Source: Candidatus Eiseniibacteriota bacterium (GTDB taxonomy: Bacteria; Eisenbacteria; RBG-16-71-46; CAIMUX01). From it: 64,000 nt of DNA. A program made the translations under genes and the position numbers. The first letter of the stretch is position 1; each line of letters begins with the position of its first letter. The stretch is taken from the NCBI GenBank assembly GCA_016712505.1, contig JADJQY010000040.1, positions 186,001-250,000 of the forward strand. The letters run 5' to 3'. Shown here one piece after another: positions 9,201 through 17,300 of this stretch. The notes under the pieces are model-generated. The model saw only the letters and a program-made list of their open reading frames with translations. It made no database searches and was not told where the DNA came from.

Positions 9201-10766
9201 CCCCGCCAGGCGTGAGGTTCGCTCGAGCAACCACGGGCTGAGCGCCGCGAATCCCAGCAAGGCGAGCACCGGACCAAGGACCAGGGCCAGCGGACCAAGC
9301 AGCAGGGCTAACGGACCGAGCCCGGCGGGTGGCCCCGGCGCGTCCGACACTCGCCCGGCAGGCGAGACGTGGCTCGGGTCGAGGGGTGCGTCGCCGAGAC
9401 CGGAGCTGGAGGCGAAGGCGATCAGCGCCAGGCCAGCGGCGAGCGAGATACCACCGAAGGCGACCCAGCCGCAAACCGATGTCGTCACGGGCCGACGACC
9501 GCTCAACGCAATCCGGACCGGAAGGTGCGCCGAGCGCCAGGCAGGAATCGCCGCGGCGCATCCCGCGGAGACGAGACCAAGTCCGAGGGCGCTGAACAGC
9601 AACCGGAGCGACACCTCGAAGTCGCCGTTCAGTCGGTGGTTCCAGCCGTCGAGGTGTGGATGCAGCGCCGCGGCACCGACCAATCCGGCGGCAAGGCCGA
9701 GCGCTCCGCCGACGAGGGCAAGCGCCAGGGCGGATGCGACCAGCGCGGATGAAGTCGCCCACGACTCCGCTCCCACCGATCCAACCAGACCGATCTCGTA
9801 CTGCCTGCGCCTCAGGGCCACCCCGAACGCCGCGGCGATCACCAGCGCGGCTTCCACGAAACCGATCGCCGCGGCGGCAGAGACAGCCACCGCCAGCCCG
9901 TCAGGTTCTCCTGCCGCTTCGGCCCGGGTCTGAACGCGATAGCCCCGTTCCCTCAGAGGCCCGACCGCGCGGCCGAGGGGAGACTCGAGCGTCGTTGCCT
10001 CGCCGAACACTTCACCCTGGCCGCCCCTCGAGACCAGAAGCGCGCGCCGTCCCTGGTGCTCGACGATCGCCCGGGCCCGCAATACCACGGGCCGGGTGAG
10101 GTCCTCGGGATCGACCACCACTCCGGTGACGACCCGCGCCGGCCCAAATGACAACGACACCGTCTCGCCCAGCGCGCATCCGAGTCCACGGATCAGGATC
10201 GGGGCGAGCGCAACCTCGCCGGCGTTCTCGGGAGCGCGCCCCTGCAGCAGTCGTAAGCCGGGGAGAGAGCGCGCCGGTTCAGCGCGGCCCTCCAGAGGGC
10301 TCCGCACGCAGAACGACATCCCGACCGCCCGGAGCCTCCGTCCGCGGAACTGCACCCGCTCCGGCCCCTCCCAGATTTCCTCGATCACCGCGTCGGCCGG
10401 AAGGAGGGCGAGCACGGAGTCGACCGGGCCGAGCGGGGACGCGAGCTCGATGCGCAAGCGCGCGTTCCCCATCGCCCCCATCGCCCGTTCATCGGGGGTC
10501 GACTCGGCGATTCGCGCCAACGTCCCCACGCCGACCAGAACCGCCACCGGCACTGCGATGAGCAGCGCGACGAGCGAGGAACGACGGGAAGACCGGCGCA
10601 ACTCCCGCAGCTCGATGCGGCCCAGGGCGCGCAGCGCCCGCAGCACACGCAGCCCACGGAATAGCCGGAGCAGATGCGGGGCCTGCGGCACAGGGTGCGA
10701 ACCGGCTTCCGCGGGCAGACCGGGAGCGCCGCCGTCGCGCTCGGAACGGCTCTGTCGGCCGCTCAC
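6270..10766 (-). CDS. FtsX/MacB-type ABC permease fused to an alpha/beta hydrolase (TAP-like)
   Basis: One continuous 1498-aa frame. Residues about 60-910 form a duplicated FtsX-type permease: a first helix (SLVALLIAVPVAVLVGVG), a large extracytoplasmic domain, three helices, a central helical pair, a second extracytoplasmic domain and three final helices ending before residue 920. After a Gly/Arg linker comes a hydrophobic, signal-like stretch (ARGLVVLLTIGLSGLCAV, about 938-957), then an alpha/beta hydrolase with FFLAGGPGGSG as oxyanion region, nucleophile elbow GTSYG (Ser about 1183) and a C-terminal DHAGHD histidine (about 1425), as in TAP-like/proline iminopeptidases. It ends in a Pro-rich FxPxP repeat. 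It starts with GTG overlapping the ATPase stop (GTGA). A separate hydrolase could start at the GTG at 7955, though no good ribosome site is seen there. Confidence 0.8.
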   Translation of the reverse strand: MSGRQSRSERDGGAPGLPAEAGSHPVPQAPHLLRLFRGLRVLRALRALGRIELRELRRSSRRSSLVALLIAVPVAVLVGVGTLARIAESTPDERAMGAMGNARLRIELASPLGPVDSVLALLPADAVIEEIWEGPERVQFRGRRLRAVGMSFCVRSPLEGRAEPARSLPGLRLLQGRAPENAGEVALAPILIRGLGCALGETVSLSFGPARVVTGVVVDPEDLTRPVVLRARAIVEHQGRRALLVSRGGQGEVFGEATTLESPLGRAVGPLRERGYRVQTRAEAAGEPDGLAVAVSAAAAIGFVEAALVIAAAFGVALRRRQYEIGLVGSVGAESWATSSALVASALALALVGGALGLAAGLVGAAALHPHLDGWNHRLNGDFEVSLRLLFSALGLGLVSAGCAAAIPAWRSAHLPVRIALSGRRPVTTSVCGWVAFGGISLAAGLALIAFASSSGLGDAPLDPSHVSPAGRVSDAPGPPAGLGPLALLLGPLALVLGPVLALLGFAALSPWLLERTSRLAGRLPLSWRLAVRDAGRYRGRSGAAITAVLASMSMCMTAAVLVAAIEASIDALPAALRDDQLLIQGPDSERIAAALSRELPILASAPLSCVYAQGEPVRVRAAERADSAGVVPMTSRAPRPARAWIACGGSDLLRALGGSEDGGGHGSESDLGAGLLARPLLHLLVSDRRADVQPIVGWIGTGPEVTSESALQLSVWRSGTALPTPRTRRTRVDQAVVEPRYFLHSAHVAELGFEAGPPPSASVVPWLIRLRVPVSSAALEIARRVAAESPGTTVDAQRLHERPTRTPYRVALVSCLAIGLTVVLIATALSAAESAADRQVVRVVGATPAQVRAHHAARAAYLALLGCALSVPSGFASAHALAHVANFHLPFVMPWRDLWITLLGLPSLGYAIAWLTAPDAGRKGNGRQGGRPGHGTVARGLVVLLTIGLSGLCAVPCRGQVAVPWGGEGVAPCRGQVADAGVQAGTAPAGESPPKEANTIGANRNPPIAWERFVGRAFDGTPLVGELGRLRVPVNRRVPSGDSLEISFVRYRTSNPHPMAPIFFLAGGPGGSGVELSGPHVTHPQLRLLDHADVIGVDQRGVGRSAPDLGIDSVFTELLPFDRAPTRGDEEAAFRRALRRGVDYWQAHGVDVAAYNSAESADDLDAVREALGEARITGIGTSYGTHLALAYLRRHPDRVERLFLSKVEGPDHTWKLPSTTQDCLQQLQRRVSTDPNWRVRIPDLIARVRDLLDRLSLHSVAIPLPGSGSIALGPNDLRRAVAERLADARTAAAIPLFLDRCSRGDWTPLAEQAAEYRRIEVPIMPALIDCASDGSETRLARIERERRDPRNILADALAAPFYPSVCDLLDGQDLGDAFRRPFSSDVPILFVSGASDARTPSANVAELAPWFPRSAHVVADHAGHDARELMSEEYREVVQAFLRGEEVPDLRLELPPVPFDPVPLEPAPFEPVPLDPQPFDSVPPTAGTPSGRSSPGP
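6282..6305. repeat. Perfect 24-bp palindrome at the hydrolase 3' end
   Basis: The half-site GGAACTCCGTCC is followed at once by its exact reverse complement. It overlaps the last codons of the hydrolase (TPSGRSS). A related, imperfect copy lies near 6150-6172. It could be a hairpin that protects or ends the transcript, or a protein-binding site. Confidence 0.6.
6318..6405 (-). repeat. 15-bp in-frame repeat encoding FxPxP-like units
   Basis: About six imperfect 15-bp units encode (F/L)(D/E)P(V/A/Q)P repeats in the C-terminal tail of the hydrolase. Proline-rich tails of this kind are often cell-wall or periplasm-spanning spacers; here that is inference. Confidence 0.7.
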
Positions 10767-11515
10767 TCGCGTCCCCGTTCGCCCATCCGACCGATTCCCG
10801 ATCGCTCGAATCCGGAGGGTCCCTGCTCACCACCTGACGCGCCCACCACCAGACCGTCCTTCAGGAACAGCACCCGGTCGGCCCAGGCGGCATGCGCCGA
10901 GTTGTGAGTGACCAGGACGACGGTGCGACCTCCATCGCACTGCTTGCGCAGGAGCCGCATCACATGTTCACCGGTGACCGAGTCGAGCGCGCCGGTAGGC
11001 TCGTCGGCCAGGAGCAAGGATCTCGGGCCAACGAAGGCGCGGGCGATCGCCACACGCTGCTGCTCCCCTCCCGACAGGTCGTCGGGGAACCGGTCGGAGA
11101 GAGCCTCGAGGGCGATCTCGCGCAGAGAGGCCAGAGCGGCCTCGCGCGCGCGACCGAGCGGAACCCCATCGAGTTCGAGCGGCAGCGCGATGTTCTCGAG
11201 CGCGGTGAGACCGGGCAAGAGGTTGAGCTCCTGGAAGACATAGCCGATGGTCCGGCGACGCAGTTCTGCCAGGGCGCGGGACGAGAGGACGGCGAGGTCG
11301 GTCCCTTGCACGCGGACCACCCCGCCGCTCGGCGAATCGAGCGCTCCCGCGAGAGAGAGCAGGGTGGACTTCCCCGATCCCGAGGGGCCCATGATGGCGA
11401 CGAACTCCCCGGCCGGAATCCGGAGGTCGATCGGGCCGAGGGCGTGGACGGCGGTCGGGCCCGATCCGTGGACCTTGATTACGGATTCCAACTCCAGCAC
11501 AGCCTGGAAGTTCAT
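10763..11515 (-). CDS. ABC transporter ATP-binding protein (LolD/MacB class)
   Basis: 250 aa with all ABC motifs: Walker A GPSGSGKST at residues 43-51, signature LSGGEQQR near 147 and Walker B LLLADEPTG near 167, ending in a typical H-loop (VLVTHN). The YVFQELNLLPGLTALENI Q-loop is characteristic of the LolD/MacB/FtsE group, which power FtsX-fold permeases rather than classical transport. It overlaps the PadR gene stop by ATGA and the permease start by GTGA, so the three genes should be co-translated and the fused permease is its partner. Confidence 0.93.
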   Translation of the reverse strand: MNFQAVLELESVIKVHGSGPTAVHALGPIDLRIPAGEFVAIMGPSGSGKSTLLSLAGALDSPSGGVVRVQGTDLAVLSSRALAELRRRTIGYVFQELNLLPGLTALENIALPLELDGVPLGRAREAALASLREIALEALSDRFPDDLSGGEQQRVAIARAFVGPRSLLLADEPTGALDSVTGEHVMRLLRKQCDGGRTVVLVTHNSAHAAWADRVLFLKDGLVVGASGGEQGPSGFERSGIGRMGERGRE

Positions 11516-12033
11516 CGCGAGCCTCGGGCGCGCAGCCGTTCCTCGCAGAGGTCGATCCAGCGGATCTCGGCCTCCGCGCGAAGGATGAGAGAGTCGAGCA
11601 GAAGCAGCCAGGTGAGGTCACGATCGGGATCGGCCCCCATCTTCTCCCGTGTGTACCGCTGCAGACGGTCCATGGTCGCCATGCGCTGAGATCGTAGGAT
11701 CGCGCTCACGTCCACGCTGTCGGCCGCGACCGCGAGGAGAACTTTGAGCGCCAGCTCGTTGCGCGATGGCGGCTCCTCCTCGACCGGGGAGTCGTACCAG
11801 ACGTGAAGCGCCGCCCGCCCGGCTTCGGTCAGACGCCAGGTCTGGCGCTGCGTGTGCTCGTCCCCCTCGGACGAGACCAGTCCATCGCGCTCCAGACGAC
11901 CGAGGGTGGTGTAGACCTGCCCGACATTGAGCGGCCAGGTCCCGGCGGTGGTTCGCTCGAACGAGGACTTGAGTCCGTACCCATGCGCAGGTTGGTCGGC
12001 GAGCAGGGCCAGCAGGCTGTGGCGAATGGTCAT
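11512..12033 (-). CDS. PadR family transcriptional regulator
   Basis: 173 aa from the ATG at 12033, preceded by a GGGGG site. The N-terminus MTIRHSLLALLADQPAHGYGLKSSFE and GQVYTTLGRLERDGLV are the classic PadR winged-helix signature (residues 1-80). A helical C-terminal dimerisation part follows (about 100-173). PadR proteins repress transporter operons and are released by small hydrophobic ligands. As the first gene of an operon with the ABC ATPase and permease-hydrolase, it very likely autoregulates that operon through the palindromic AT-rich region just upstream. Confidence 0.92.
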   Translation of the reverse strand: MTIRHSLLALLADQPAHGYGLKSSFERTTAGTWPLNVGQVYTTLGRLERDGLVSSEGDEHTQRQTWRLTEAGRAALHVWYDSPVEEEPPSRNELALKVLLAVAADSVDVSAILRSQRMATMDRLQRYTREKMGADPDRDLTWLLLLDSLILRAEAEIRWIDLCEERLRARGSR

Positions 12034-12285
12034 CGTGCCCCCTGTATTAGATACCAAGTATGCATACCGAGTATACCGCAGGCCGTAGTTACTGGGTATG
12101 CAATTCTTGATCTCGGCGTCGCCAAAAGGGAGCGGGCCGCACACACCCCGACGGGACCGGGGCGCGGGTGCCGGGGCCGTTACGGCAGCGACCCCGGCCA
12201 ACCACTCCCGGTGGCTGTCGCCCGGACCGCTCGAACCGGTTCGGGAAGCAGCCCGAGAAATCTTATCTCTATCTATTGCAGTACT
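12034..12285. other. Intergenic region upstream of padR
   Basis: Beyond the operator patch, this stretch holds a GC-rich segment and a 12-bp palindrome CGAACCGGTTCG at 12232-12243 without a T-run. No gene is seen. Confidence 0.4.
12041..12110 (-). promoter_or_regulatory. Putative PadR operator/promoter region
   Basis: This AT-rich patch in GC-rich DNA holds a perfect 10-bp palindrome GTATGCATAC (12058-12067) and further copies of its half-site (GTATACC; GGTATGCAA near 12096-12104). It lies 8-70 bp upstream of the padR start. TATACT-like -10 candidates occur but no well-spaced -35 box was found, so exact promoter positions are not given. Binding by the adjacent PadR is inferred. Confidence 0.5.
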
Positions 12286-13707
12286 TTATCGTAGCAGAAG
12301 GATCTTGATGGCTCCCGCCCGAGGTTGGCCGTGGCTCATCCGCGCCCCCGTCAAGCCGGGCGCGACCTCCGCGATCGCCACGTAGTAGGCACCGGACGGC
12401 AGATCTCCCGCCTCCCAATCGACCGTGTGGCTGCCCGGGGCTTCGACTCGTTCACGCACCCGGACCACCTCCCGTCCAGCTGCATCCAGGATCGTGATTC
12501 GGAACGCCGCTCCGACCCGGACCTGGTACCGCATCTCGACGCGCCCCGAGGTCGGATTTGGACCGCACGCTTCGAGCCAGGCATGGGGCAGGGGATCCGC
12601 GCCCCGAGCGCGCCGAGGGTCCCGCGGGTCGCCAACGTCCTCGCCCGAGGCCAACTCCACGCCGGTCACGGTCTCCGGGTCGTAGACGAACCCAACCGAC
12701 CCGAAGTTCGTCCTCCAGGTGTCGATGAGCGAGGTGAAGTCGGTGAGTTCCACGATGCCTTCGGCCCGCAGAGCGGCGAGCGGAGCGATCAAGGTGTCTT
12801 CGAGGGCCGCGAGTCCACCCGGCGCGATCAGCTTGGAGGGATTGATGTGTTCGGAGCAGGTCAACATCAGCGCCTGCGGAACGGTCCCATCGACGTAGAG
12901 CTGGTGCAGCTCGGAGGCCCCGGAAAGCAACCCGCGCCACTGACCGACGGCGACGATGTTCCCCGTCTCTTCGTCCTCGAAGTAGTGGTCGCGATCGCGC
13001 GGCCGCCAGACCCCACTCACCAGCGGGTCGTTCACGTGGCCGGGGGTTCCACTCCCCATGAGAACATCCCCGCGCCACTCGGCCCAGGGAAACTGCAGTC
13101 CGGCTACCGGAACACGATAACGATCCCACTCCTGGAACTGCGGTAAGGCCGGATCCCAGATGTGCCCACCGATCACCGTCGTTCCCCCAACACCGAGCGA
13201 GTCGAGGAGGTGGGCGACATCGGTGTAGTTGTATCCGCCGTTCTCGTGTGAATGCGGATCGATCACCACACCGAGGTCCTCGCGAAGGAATCGAAGGAAG
13301 TTCTTCCCGCCGGTGTTTGCCGTCATGGCCGAGTCTTCATAGAGGAGCGCCGCGCGGAGAATCTTCCAGTCGGGCTGAAGCGACCAGGGAACCTCGTACG
13401 ACTGCGCCAGCGTGCCCATGGCGAGGAGCGCGTTCCGATGGACGAGGTAGTTCTGTCGCGACTGCGGCGATCCGAGCGGCCCGGACGGAGTGTTGTCCTC
13501 GATGTGGGTGAAGAGCACGTCGTAGACCGGCGGTACCGAGCTGCCCCACGGCGGGGCGGCCGCCGGATCGGGTAGGGAGGCGGCGGCGCGATCGGCCGAG
13601 GCCGAACCGAGCACCCAGAGCAGGATCAATGAGCCGAGGCGATGGCCTCCCCGGAGCGGGCGGCGCGCACGCTCGACGCCAACGGCACCCCCGGGGCACC
13701 CGCGCAA
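12286..13707 (-). CDS. Secreted protein with C-terminal sorting-type domain, possible polysaccharide-deacetylase fold
   Basis: About 473 aa. A basic stretch and hydrophobic segment (GSLILLWVLGSASA) form a signal peptide. The central part contains DPHSHENGGYNYTDV, a His-containing motif recalling NodB-type deacetylases, but a full catalytic set was not identified, so function stays open. The last 85 or so residues (NPTSGRVEMRYQV, ITILDAAGREVVRV, DLPSGAYYV) match the FlgD/T9SS-like domain shared by several proteins here. The start is unclear: the frame opens with a TTG at 13707 without a ribosome site, whereas a good GGAGGTG site precedes an ATG at 13756 in another frame, which suggests a frameshift or base error in the first 50 bp. 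Confidence 0.65.
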   Translation of the reverse strand: MRGCPGGAVGVERARRPLRGGHRLGSLILLWVLGSASADRAAASLPDPAAAPPWGSSVPPVYDVLFTHIEDNTPSGPLGSPQSRQNYLVHRNALLAMGTLAQSYEVPWSLQPDWKILRAALLYEDSAMTANTGGKNFLRFLREDLGVVIDPHSHENGGYNYTDVAHLLDSLGVGGTTVIGGHIWDPALPQFQEWDRYRVPVAGLQFPWAEWRGDVLMGSGTPGHVNDPLVSGVWRPRDRDHYFEDEETGNIVAVGQWRGLLSGASELHQLYVDGTVPQALMLTCSEHINPSKLIAPGGLAALEDTLIAPLAALRAEGIVELTDFTSLIDTWRTNFGSVGFVYDPETVTGVELASGEDVGDPRDPRRARGADPLPHAWLEACGPNPTSGRVEMRYQVRVGAAFRITILDAAGREVVRVRERVEAPGSHTVDWEAGDLPSGAYYVAIAEVAPGLTGARMSHGQPRAGAIKILLLR

Positions 13708-13882
13708 CTCGATCGGCGGCCGAAAGAAAAAGACCCAGAATCGACGACTTCAACATGGTCACCTCCGCAGTTCTCCTTGGCTTCCCCTCGAAGGTCGCGT
13801 TCGGACCTAGACCGCGGATGAATCGGACGCGTGCAATCCTAGCACATCGGGAGGGGCGGCAGGCGAGGCGCGAAGCGCGCCC

Positions 13883-14617
13883 TCACGCCAGGATGATCGG
13901 CTCGAGCGCCTGGAAGGTCAGCAGCGCAGCGTCTTCGATCCGGGAGCGGCGGAACTCCGGGTCGTCGAAATCGAGGAAGCGGGCGCACTTGAGGAACGTC
14001 TGGGTGCGAAAGAGCCGCAGGAGTTCCGACTCCTGACCGGTCGCGAGCCGCAGGGTGTGCCCCGGCCCTCGCTCCCAGTCCCAGGGGGATTCCCCGGCGG
14101 CGATGTGAACCTCGAGCGCCGAAAGGACGGCCAGATTCCGAACCAGCCGGGCACGATACTCCTGGAGATGTTGTCCGCCCAGGATGAGCGAGAACGACAC
14201 GCCGTGCCCCCACCAGAAGAGGGTGCGAAAGGTGAACGCCGACTCTGCCTCGAAGTGGCGCGGAATGTCGAGGTAGGTGTACGGCATGTCGCCGAGGTAC
14301 TCCCCACGCCCGATGCGGCCGTGACGCCAGTCGGCGTTGGCGGGAGCGAGGTATCGGCCCGCTTCGAGATGTCGGGCCAAGCGGTGGCGTAGCCCCTCGA
14401 AGACGACCCGCATCCGCCCGATCAGGCGCGCACGGGCCCGGAACGGTCCACCGTCGGCGACCTGGGCGAGTTCATCCTCGGAGAAGAGCTCCGGGCCGGT
14501 GAATCCGTCCGCCGCATGGCCGGTGGAGAGAACCTCGGAGAGATTGGGGCCGTCGTCCCCGTTCCCGGCTCCGAGCTCGTGCCGACCGAACCTCCGCGCG
14601 AGATCGTCAGGCGTCAC
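13883..14617 (-). CDS. Conserved-looking hypothetical protein, second gene of RelA/SpoT-like operon
   Basis: 244 aa from a GTG start that overlaps the upstream gene's stop (GTGA). No signal peptide or membrane segment. It has aromatic-rich stretches (MPYTYLDIPRHFEAE, FRTLFWWGHGVSFSLILGGQHL) and a central helical part. No family is recognised. Translational coupling to the RelA/SpoT-like protein suggests the two act together. Confidence 0.7.
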   Translation of the reverse strand: MTPDDLARRFGRHELGAGNGDDGPNLSEVLSTGHAADGFTGPELFSEDELAQVADGGPFRARARLIGRMRVVFEGLRHRLARHLEAGRYLAPANADWRHGRIGRGEYLGDMPYTYLDIPRHFEAESAFTFRTLFWWGHGVSFSLILGGQHLQEYRARLVRNLAVLSALEVHIAAGESPWDWERGPGHTLRLATGQESELLRLFRTQTFLKCARFLDFDDPEFRRSRIEDAALLTFQALEPIILA

Positions 14618-15936
14618 GCCGGCCCCGGCTCACCCGACGGGGGTTCGAGGCCGTCGTGCCCGCCGGCGTGCAGCGCCGCCTCGATCGCCTCCGGCCCGTA
14701 GATCTCGTGCGGGAAGAGGTAGGGCAACAGCCCCTGCAGGAACTGCCGGCGCTTCAGCGCCTGGTGATTCGCGTAGTGATGGCTGTGAATCGTGCGCAGG
14801 TAGTTTTCCAGCGTATAGAGCTGGAGTTCCACGCCGTAGATGTAGGGCAGGGGCGCGGGATTGCGCTCGGAGTTGTAGAGCACGTCGATCTCGCACTTGT
14901 AGACCTTGTAGCCCATCCCGGAGTAGGGATTGAGCAGCGAACGATCTTCGCCGCGGAGCGTGGTATCGACCACGTTCTTCACCCGGAAGATCCCCCCGAG
15001 CAGGTCGTAGATGCAGTCGCGGAGGGTCTCCATCTCGGCCGGATTCTCCACGATGAACATCGCGCCGATCAGGTCCTTGATCGACTTCGGATCGGTCTCG
15101 CCCTTGCGGATCATCTTCGAGACGATCGATGCGCTGCGCCGCTTGGTCAGGCCAGGCCAGAGCTCGGTCGGAGCCAGCTCGTAGCGGTCCGCCCCCCGCT
15201 CGTACTGAAACGGAATGACCTCACGCTTGAAGCGACAGGCGTAGTAGTAGATGTGAACGTTGGTCGGTCGGCCGTCGCGGGTCAGCTCGACTTCCTGGAG
15301 ATCGAAGCTCCAACATTCCTGTCCCGGACGCGTGCGGCCGAGGCTGTACTCCATCGACTGGCCGTCGGGACGGATGGCGAAACAGACCTCGACCCTCCGG
15401 GTCTCGGGTACCGAGGCGAAGATCTCGCGGCGCATCAGTCGCTCGAAGTGCTCGCGATGTTCATTGCCGCGCTGGACGTCGAGGCAGTGATCGACTTCGA
15501 AGAACAGTTTGGTCAGGTAGAGCTTCCGCTGGGCCTCGAACGAGACGCGGGGATCGTCCGAGCCGAAGATCATCCCGAGCAACTCCAACACGTCGAGGCA
15601 TCGCATCACCTCGTTGCGCGGGGTGATGGCGGGACGGGCGCCCGGCGGCACCATCATCAACAGCTCGTTGATGTAGTGCACCGCCTCGTTCATGTAGTAC
15701 CCGGCGCTGACCAGGTTCGACTGCAGCGGCCGCTGCTCGTCCACCGGGCGGAGGATCTTGTTCAGGAACTCGTTGTACGATTCGGAGCTCTCTCGCATGG
15801 CGAGATAGCGCTTGTAGAGGTGCCGGAGAATGGCCGGCTGCGCCTCGGAGAGCCTGGGATTGAGGAACGGGTGCGCGGCAAGAACGGCCGCATGCGCGCC
15901 GGACGAGGCTTCGCGGATCAGATCTGTCTCGTGCAT
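14614..15936 (-). CDS. Protein with degenerate RelA/SpoT-like nucleotidyltransferase domain (tentative)
   Basis: 440 aa. The start is the ATG at 15936 with AAAGGA upstream; the longer open frame to 16146 has no better start. The N-terminal half (residues 1-250) is helical and of unknown family. Residues about 262-385 read like a RelA/SpoT synthetase: RSASIVSKMIRKG, KSIKDLIGAMFIV and VELQLYTLENYL align with the family's Lys/Ser strand, DxxG motif and ExQ motif. However the usual arginine after ExQ is Tyr, and the YxSxH motif is only GMGYKVY, so alarmone synthesis may be lost. It could be a regulatory or toxin-like relative. The assignment is from motif pattern only. Confidence 0.5.
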   Translation of the reverse strand: MHETDLIREASSGAHAAVLAAHPFLNPRLSEAQPAILRHLYKRYLAMRESSESYNEFLNKILRPVDEQRPLQSNLVSAGYYMNEAVHYINELLMMVPPGARPAITPRNEVMRCLDVLELLGMIFGSDDPRVSFEAQRKLYLTKLFFEVDHCLDVQRGNEHREHFERLMRREIFASVPETRRVEVCFAIRPDGQSMEYSLGRTRPGQECWSFDLQEVELTRDGRPTNVHIYYYACRFKREVIPFQYERGADRYELAPTELWPGLTKRRSASIVSKMIRKGETDPKSIKDLIGAMFIVENPAEMETLRDCIYDLLGGIFRVKNVVDTTLRGEDRSLLNPYSGMGYKVYKCEIDVLYNSERNPAPLPYIYGVELQLYTLENYLRTIHSHHYANHQALKRRQFLQGLLPYLFPHEIYGPEAIEAALHAGGHDGLEPPSGEPGPA

Positions 15937-16133
15937 GCGGATGAAGTTCCTTTGTTCCGGCCGTCGGCAGGATACCATGACGTTCCGGCGGCCGTCGGCA
16001 ATCGGGCATCCGGGCCCGCAGAGATTATCGGCGGGTAAGCGGGGCCAACTTTGGCCGCGAGGGCGACCATCGGTAAAAACCGGCGTTCGGCGGCAGGCCC
16101 GGGCGCCCCAACGGGCGGAGCTCGGGCACGACC

Positions 16134-16997
16134 ATGCAGTCACCACGGCGGATCGAGATTGCGGCGTTGACCGCCCTCCTCTCCCTGGCAGGACTGCGGA
16201 TCATCGATCTCCGCTCCCCCCGGAGCTTTCGCCACGGGCACCTCCCCGGATCGGGGAATTTGCCCCACCGGCGTCTGCCGAGCAGCCTTTTCCTCCTCCC
16301 ACCGCGGCGCACGCCAATCCTGCTCGTCGCGGCGACCGGCGCGACGGCCCTCGCCGGGGCACAGTTTCTCGCGGACCGAGGATATGAGGAGAGCTTCTGG
16401 CTGGATGGCGCGGTGAGTCGGCTCAGCGCGGCGAAGGTGCCCGGGCCAGCCTCTGCCCCGCTCTGGGAGCCGTCCCCATTTCTCCGCGAGGCCCTCGCCG
16501 CGCTGCCGGATTGCGGTGCAGCGGTCGACCTGGCCTGTGGTTCGGGGCGAAACACCGTTTTCCTTGCGCGCCACGGGTGGTCCGCGCTCGGGATCGACCT
16601 CCTCCCCGACGCGATCGCACAAGCTCGCCGCCTGGCGCGGGAGGCGGGGATGGACGCGACACGGGTGCGATTTCGCGTCGGTGACCTGACCGACCCGCGG
16701 GTCATCGGCCGGATCCTGCCGCCAGGTCGGTACGACGCCATCCTCTGCTTCCGCTACCTCGACCGACGCATCTGGCCCGCGCTGCGCGCAGCGATTCGCC
16801 CCGGCGGTTTCGTCGTGATGCAGACCTTTCTGCTCGAACAGGCCCGGGTGCATGGCAAGCCTCGTCGGCCCGAGTTCCTGCTCCGCCCGGGGGAGCTTTC
16901 CGAGGTCTTCTCCGACTGGGAGATTCTGCGCAGCCACGAAGGCCCGGACGCCGACCAGAACCACCTCGCCGGGATCGTGGCGCGGCGAAGGTCATGA
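16134..16997 (+). CDS. Rhodanese-like domain fused to SAM-dependent methyltransferase
   Basis: 287 aa. Residues about 20-95 resemble a rhodanese (RIIDLRSPRSFRHGHLPGSGNLP, then LLVAATGA), but the active-site loop has no cysteine, so sulfur transfer is unlikely. Residues about 125-270 are a class I methyltransferase: DLACGSGRNTVFLARHG is SAM motif I (near 133), GIDLLPDAI follows, and the whole resembles TehB-type enzymes. The rhodanese part may bind substrate or regulate. The gene is divergent from the RelA/SpoT-like operon; a GGAG stands about 16 bp before the ATG. Confidence 0.75.
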   Translation: MQSPRRIEIAALTALLSLAGLRIIDLRSPRSFRHGHLPGSGNLPHRRLPSSLFLLPPRRTPILLVAATGATALAGAQFLADRGYEESFWLDGAVSRLSAAKVPGPASAPLWEPSPFLREALAALPDCGAAVDLACGSGRNTVFLARHGWSALGIDLLPDAIAQARRLAREAGMDATRVRFRVGDLTDPRVIGRILPPGRYDAILCFRYLDRRIWPALRAAIRPGGFVVMQTFLLEQARVHGKPRRPEFLLRPGELSEVFSDWEILRSHEGPDADQNHLAGIVARRRS

Positions 16998-17300
16998 CGG
17001 CGAAGATATCGAGTACCGCAGGGTTGAGTACCGAGGCCGCCGACCCGATCTCGAGTGCGGAGGTATGGATGAGCCTTTCCCCGGTGCGCCCCACCCCGAC
17101 CTGATGCGCGACTCCCGAGACGCGGGCCGTCTCGACCCCGGCGATTCACCACGCCTCGCAGGTCCTCGCCCGACCCGAACGGGGGTTGGGCCCGGAGGCG
17201 GTGGCTCCTCATTCCTCCGTCGAGCAGACCCTTGCGCCTCACCCGGCAGGCGTCGGAATCAAGATCGATCGGTACGCCTAGGTCCGCGCGCCGGATCTCC
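16998..17300. other. Intergenic region between convergent genes
   Basis: About 300 bp between the methyltransferase stop and the metallophosphoesterase stop. No recognisable gene and no convincing terminator hairpin were found. Confidence 0.4.

Noticed and set aside
12232..12243. CGAACCGGTTCG palindrome as a terminator
   Set aside because: No loop or T-run; probably chance in GC-rich DNA.
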